Assembly: GCA_944371545.1 (NCBI GenBank)
Contig: CALVXT010000081.1
Span: 1-6,286, forward strand
Source of the DNA: an uncultured Bacilli bacterium
Lineage (GTDB): Bacteria; Bacillota_I; Bacilli_A; RF39; UBA660
Direction: 5' to 3'
DNA: 6,286 nt
Made by a program: the position numbers and the translations under genes. Positions 5,155 through 6,286 of the stretch are shown here, piece after piece (the stretch's first letter is position 1; every line of letters starts with the position of its first letter). The notes below the pieces were generated by a model. It saw only the letters and a program-made list of their open reading frames with translations. It ran no database searches and had not been told where the DNA came from.

Positions 5155-5517
5155 TTGGATAGTAAAAATATAGAAATTTCAAAGTTAAAAGAGACTTGTG
5201 ATGATATAAGTGATAATTTTGAATTTCTTCAACATTTAATGAAACAGAACTTAAGATATCAATTAGCTTTAGAAGATTATACTGATGATACAAAACAAGA
5301 AATTAAGTTTTTAAATGAAACTTGGAAAAAACAGGGTTTGTTAAGAAAAAACAGAAAAAATTGGCCTCTAGAAAAGCAAATTCAAGAAGCTAAAATTATT
5401 CAAGAGAATTTTCAACAAATTGTTAACAAAATAGGAAAAGAACATTTCATTTTTTATGATGACGGAAATATCAATTATATATGGCAAAAAACAAAGAAGG
5501 AGAAAAAGAATGAGTAA
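5155..5517 (+). CDS. Small cytoplasmic predicted coiled-coil protein, partner of the CFI-box protein gene
   Basis: A 120-residue soluble, highly charged protein with no signal or TM segment. Residues 4-56 look like a long amphipathic helix or coiled coil (regular Ile/Leu/Phe spacing among Lys/Glu/Asp). A basic, Trp-containing hinge (WKKQGLLRKNRKNW, 57-70) and a second helix (72-93) follow. The end is FIFYDDGNINYIWQ (98-111) and a Lys/Glu tail. TTG at 5155 is used because of the ribosome site at 5142-5149 and the promoter position; the annotation from ATG 5137 would add six residues. Its stop overlaps the next gene by 8 bases, and the second ribosome site lies in its own coding sequence, so the two are translationally linked. 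I recognise no family. A scaffold, chaperone-like or adaptor role for the second protein is inference only. Confidence 0.8.
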   Translation: MDSKNIEISKLKETCDDISDNFEFLQHLMKQNLRYQLALEDYTDDTKQEIKFLNETWKKQGLLRKNRKNWPLEKQIQEAKIIQENFQQIVNKIGKEHFIFYDDGNINYIWQKTKKEKKNE

Positions 5518-6127
5518 AGGTGGAAACGGAAGAGATTGGGGATATGCAAGTTATGACATGGATAATCCGGATAGTGAAAATTTAATCTATACAAGTTATG
5601 AAAATAGTGGTAGTGTAAACCAATATCCAGAGAATGATGATGGAGGGCATGGACATTATCATTGGGAGGACAAGAACGGCCATGATTTAGGAAGAGATGC
5701 AAATTTTGGAAGATCAGAAAGTAATAACAGTGAAAATCCATCTACTGGTGAAGTTCAAAATAATGGTGGATGCTATTTAACAACTGCATGTATGCAACAT
5801 TTTGCACAACAATTTAATGATAAATGTTATGAATTGCAATTATTAAGATGGTTTAGAAATAATTTTGTTTCAGAAGAAGATATTGCACATTATTACGAAA
5901 CAGCACCAATCATTGTTGATGCAATTAATCAACTTCCTAACAATAATGTTATTTATTCACAAATTTATTTTGACATTATAGAATATTGTGTTAAGGCAAT
6001 TGAACAAGGACAATATGACATAGCATACAAAAGATATAAAGATTCGATTTTAGCACTTGAAGAAAAATACGCTAGATCTGTGTTAGAACAACGACTTGTA
6101 AGAGCTTTACAATATAAATTGTCATAA
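5510..6127 (+). CDS. CFI-box-like (GGCYLTTAC) C-terminal domain protein with His-rich N-terminus
   Basis: A 205-residue protein with no TM segment. Residues 1-85 are low-complexity and Gly/Asn/Ser/Tyr-rich, probably disordered, and contain GHGHYHWEDKNGH (46-58), a possible metal-binding patch. Residues 86-187 match the C-terminal domain I know as CFI-box-CTERM: GGCYLTTACM (86-95), then CYELQLLRWFRNNF (106-119), YYETAPIIVDAI (128-139), and an IYFDIIEYC...AYKRYKDSILALEEKY helical end (152-187). The conserved Cys88 and Cys94 and the LxxLRxFR helix are present; the domain's biochemical role is not known to me. ATG 5510 is chosen because AAGGAG (5497-5502) lies 7 bases upstream; the open frame back to 5456 has no such site. 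It overlaps the coiled-coil gene by 8 bases and is followed by a strong terminator, so the two form a complete operon. Confidence 0.85.
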   Translation: MSKGGNGRDWGYASYDMDNPDSENLIYTSYENSGSVNQYPENDDGGHGHYHWEDKNGHDLGRDANFGRSESNNSENPSTGEVQNNGGCYLTTACMQHFAQQFNDKCYELQLLRWFRNNFVSEEDIAHYYETAPIIVDAINQLPNNNVIYSQIYFDIIEYCVKAIEQGQYDIAYKRYKDSILALEEKYARSVLEQRLVRALQYKLS

Positions 6128-6157
6128 AATCATGAATATATTTATTATGTGTTTTTT

Positions 6158-6190
6158 AGAACTAATTACTTTTGTATTAGTTCTTTTTTT
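6158..6190 (+). terminator. Rho-independent terminator of the coiled-coil / CFI-box operon
   Basis: AGAACTAA (6158-6165) pairs with TTAGTTCT (6177-6184). TAC/GTA inside extends the stem across one bulged T, closing a TTTT loop. Seven T (6184-6190) follow. It begins 30 bases after the stop codon. Confidence 0.88.
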
Positions 6191-6245
6191 ATTATATAAA
6201 TTATGTTAGTAAACGCTATGTACTAGATTGTAAGGGGTAAAAGTA

Positions 6246-6274
6246 TTTTCAAACACAAAGATATGTAGTATAAT
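6246..6274 (+). promoter_or_regulatory. Promoter pointing out of the window
   Basis: TTTTCA (6246-6251), a 17-base spacer and a perfect TATAAT (6269-6274). It would drive a rightward gene beyond 6286, separated from the preceding operon by the terminator at 6158-6190. No start codon with a ribosome site is visible in the last 12 bases. Confidence 0.55.
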
Positions 6275-6286
6275 GAATATGTCGAA

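Noticed and set aside
5475..5741. Minus-strand open frame of 88 codons, His/Tyr/Phe-rich
   Set aside because: It is antisense to the CFI-box gene; its odd composition is explained by reversing the Asp/Gly/Asn/Tyr codons of that gene.
1..6286. Recoding of TGA as tryptophan (mollicute code)
   Set aside because: TGA ends the ATPase in an ATGA overlap with the next gene and ends the FtsX remnant, and tryptophan is always TGG.

Overview
The window is very AT-rich. It has strong Shine-Dalgarno sites (GAGG, AGGAGG, AAGGAG), two TTG starts and bacterial sigma-A type promoters. TGA is used as a real stop: an ATGA stop/start overlap lies at 2414-2417, and tryptophan is always TGG. This fits a low-GC Gram-positive (Firmicutes/Bacillota, perhaps an Erysipelotrichia-like or related gut Bacilli member) using the standard bacterial code, not a TGA-recoding mollicute. 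The genus cannot be named from the sequence. No tRNA, rRNA, transposase or CRISPR array is visible, and no gene-free stretch exceeds 300 bases (the longest gap, 3939-4112, holds a promoter, an operator-like dyad and a terminator).

Layout. (A) 1-1761, leftward: a promoter at 1733-1761, then a membrane-anchored Cys-rich protein (1167-1679), an 83-residue XRE regulator (854-1105), a two-TM membrane protein with a large external domain (130-786), and a terminator-like hairpin at 1-39. (B) 1773-4040, leftward: a promoter with an overlapping 24-bp dyad drives a three-gene ABC transporter operon in the order permease, ATPase, permease. It resembles the small ABC-2 transporters found next to bacteriocin and immunity genes. 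(C) 4085-4598, leftward: a tandem-XRE regulator gene with its own promoter and terminator, broken by one extra A in an A8 tract. (D) 4593-5060, leftward: the C-terminal third of an FtsX/MacB-type ABC permease, lacking its N-terminus. (E) 5103-6190, rightward: an extended -10 promoter, a TTG-started predicted coiled-coil protein, an overlapping gene for a CFI-box-like (GGCYLTTAC) protein, and a strong terminator. (F) a promoter at 6246-6274 pointing out of the window.

Reading. Blocks A-D look like an accessory transporter/regulator island that is partly decayed. One permease is truncated, one regulator is frameshifted, and the ATPase has a 16-base A homopolymer exactly where the ABC signature motif should be. 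That tract replaces the expected Gly and Gln with lysines, and any single-base slip would truncate the protein before Walker B, so the transporter may be phase-variable or inactive. Two XRE regulators and the AAGATAA/TTATCTT dyad over the transporter promoter suggest repression. Block E is a separate two-gene unit of unknown function and is the best candidate for an undescribed system.
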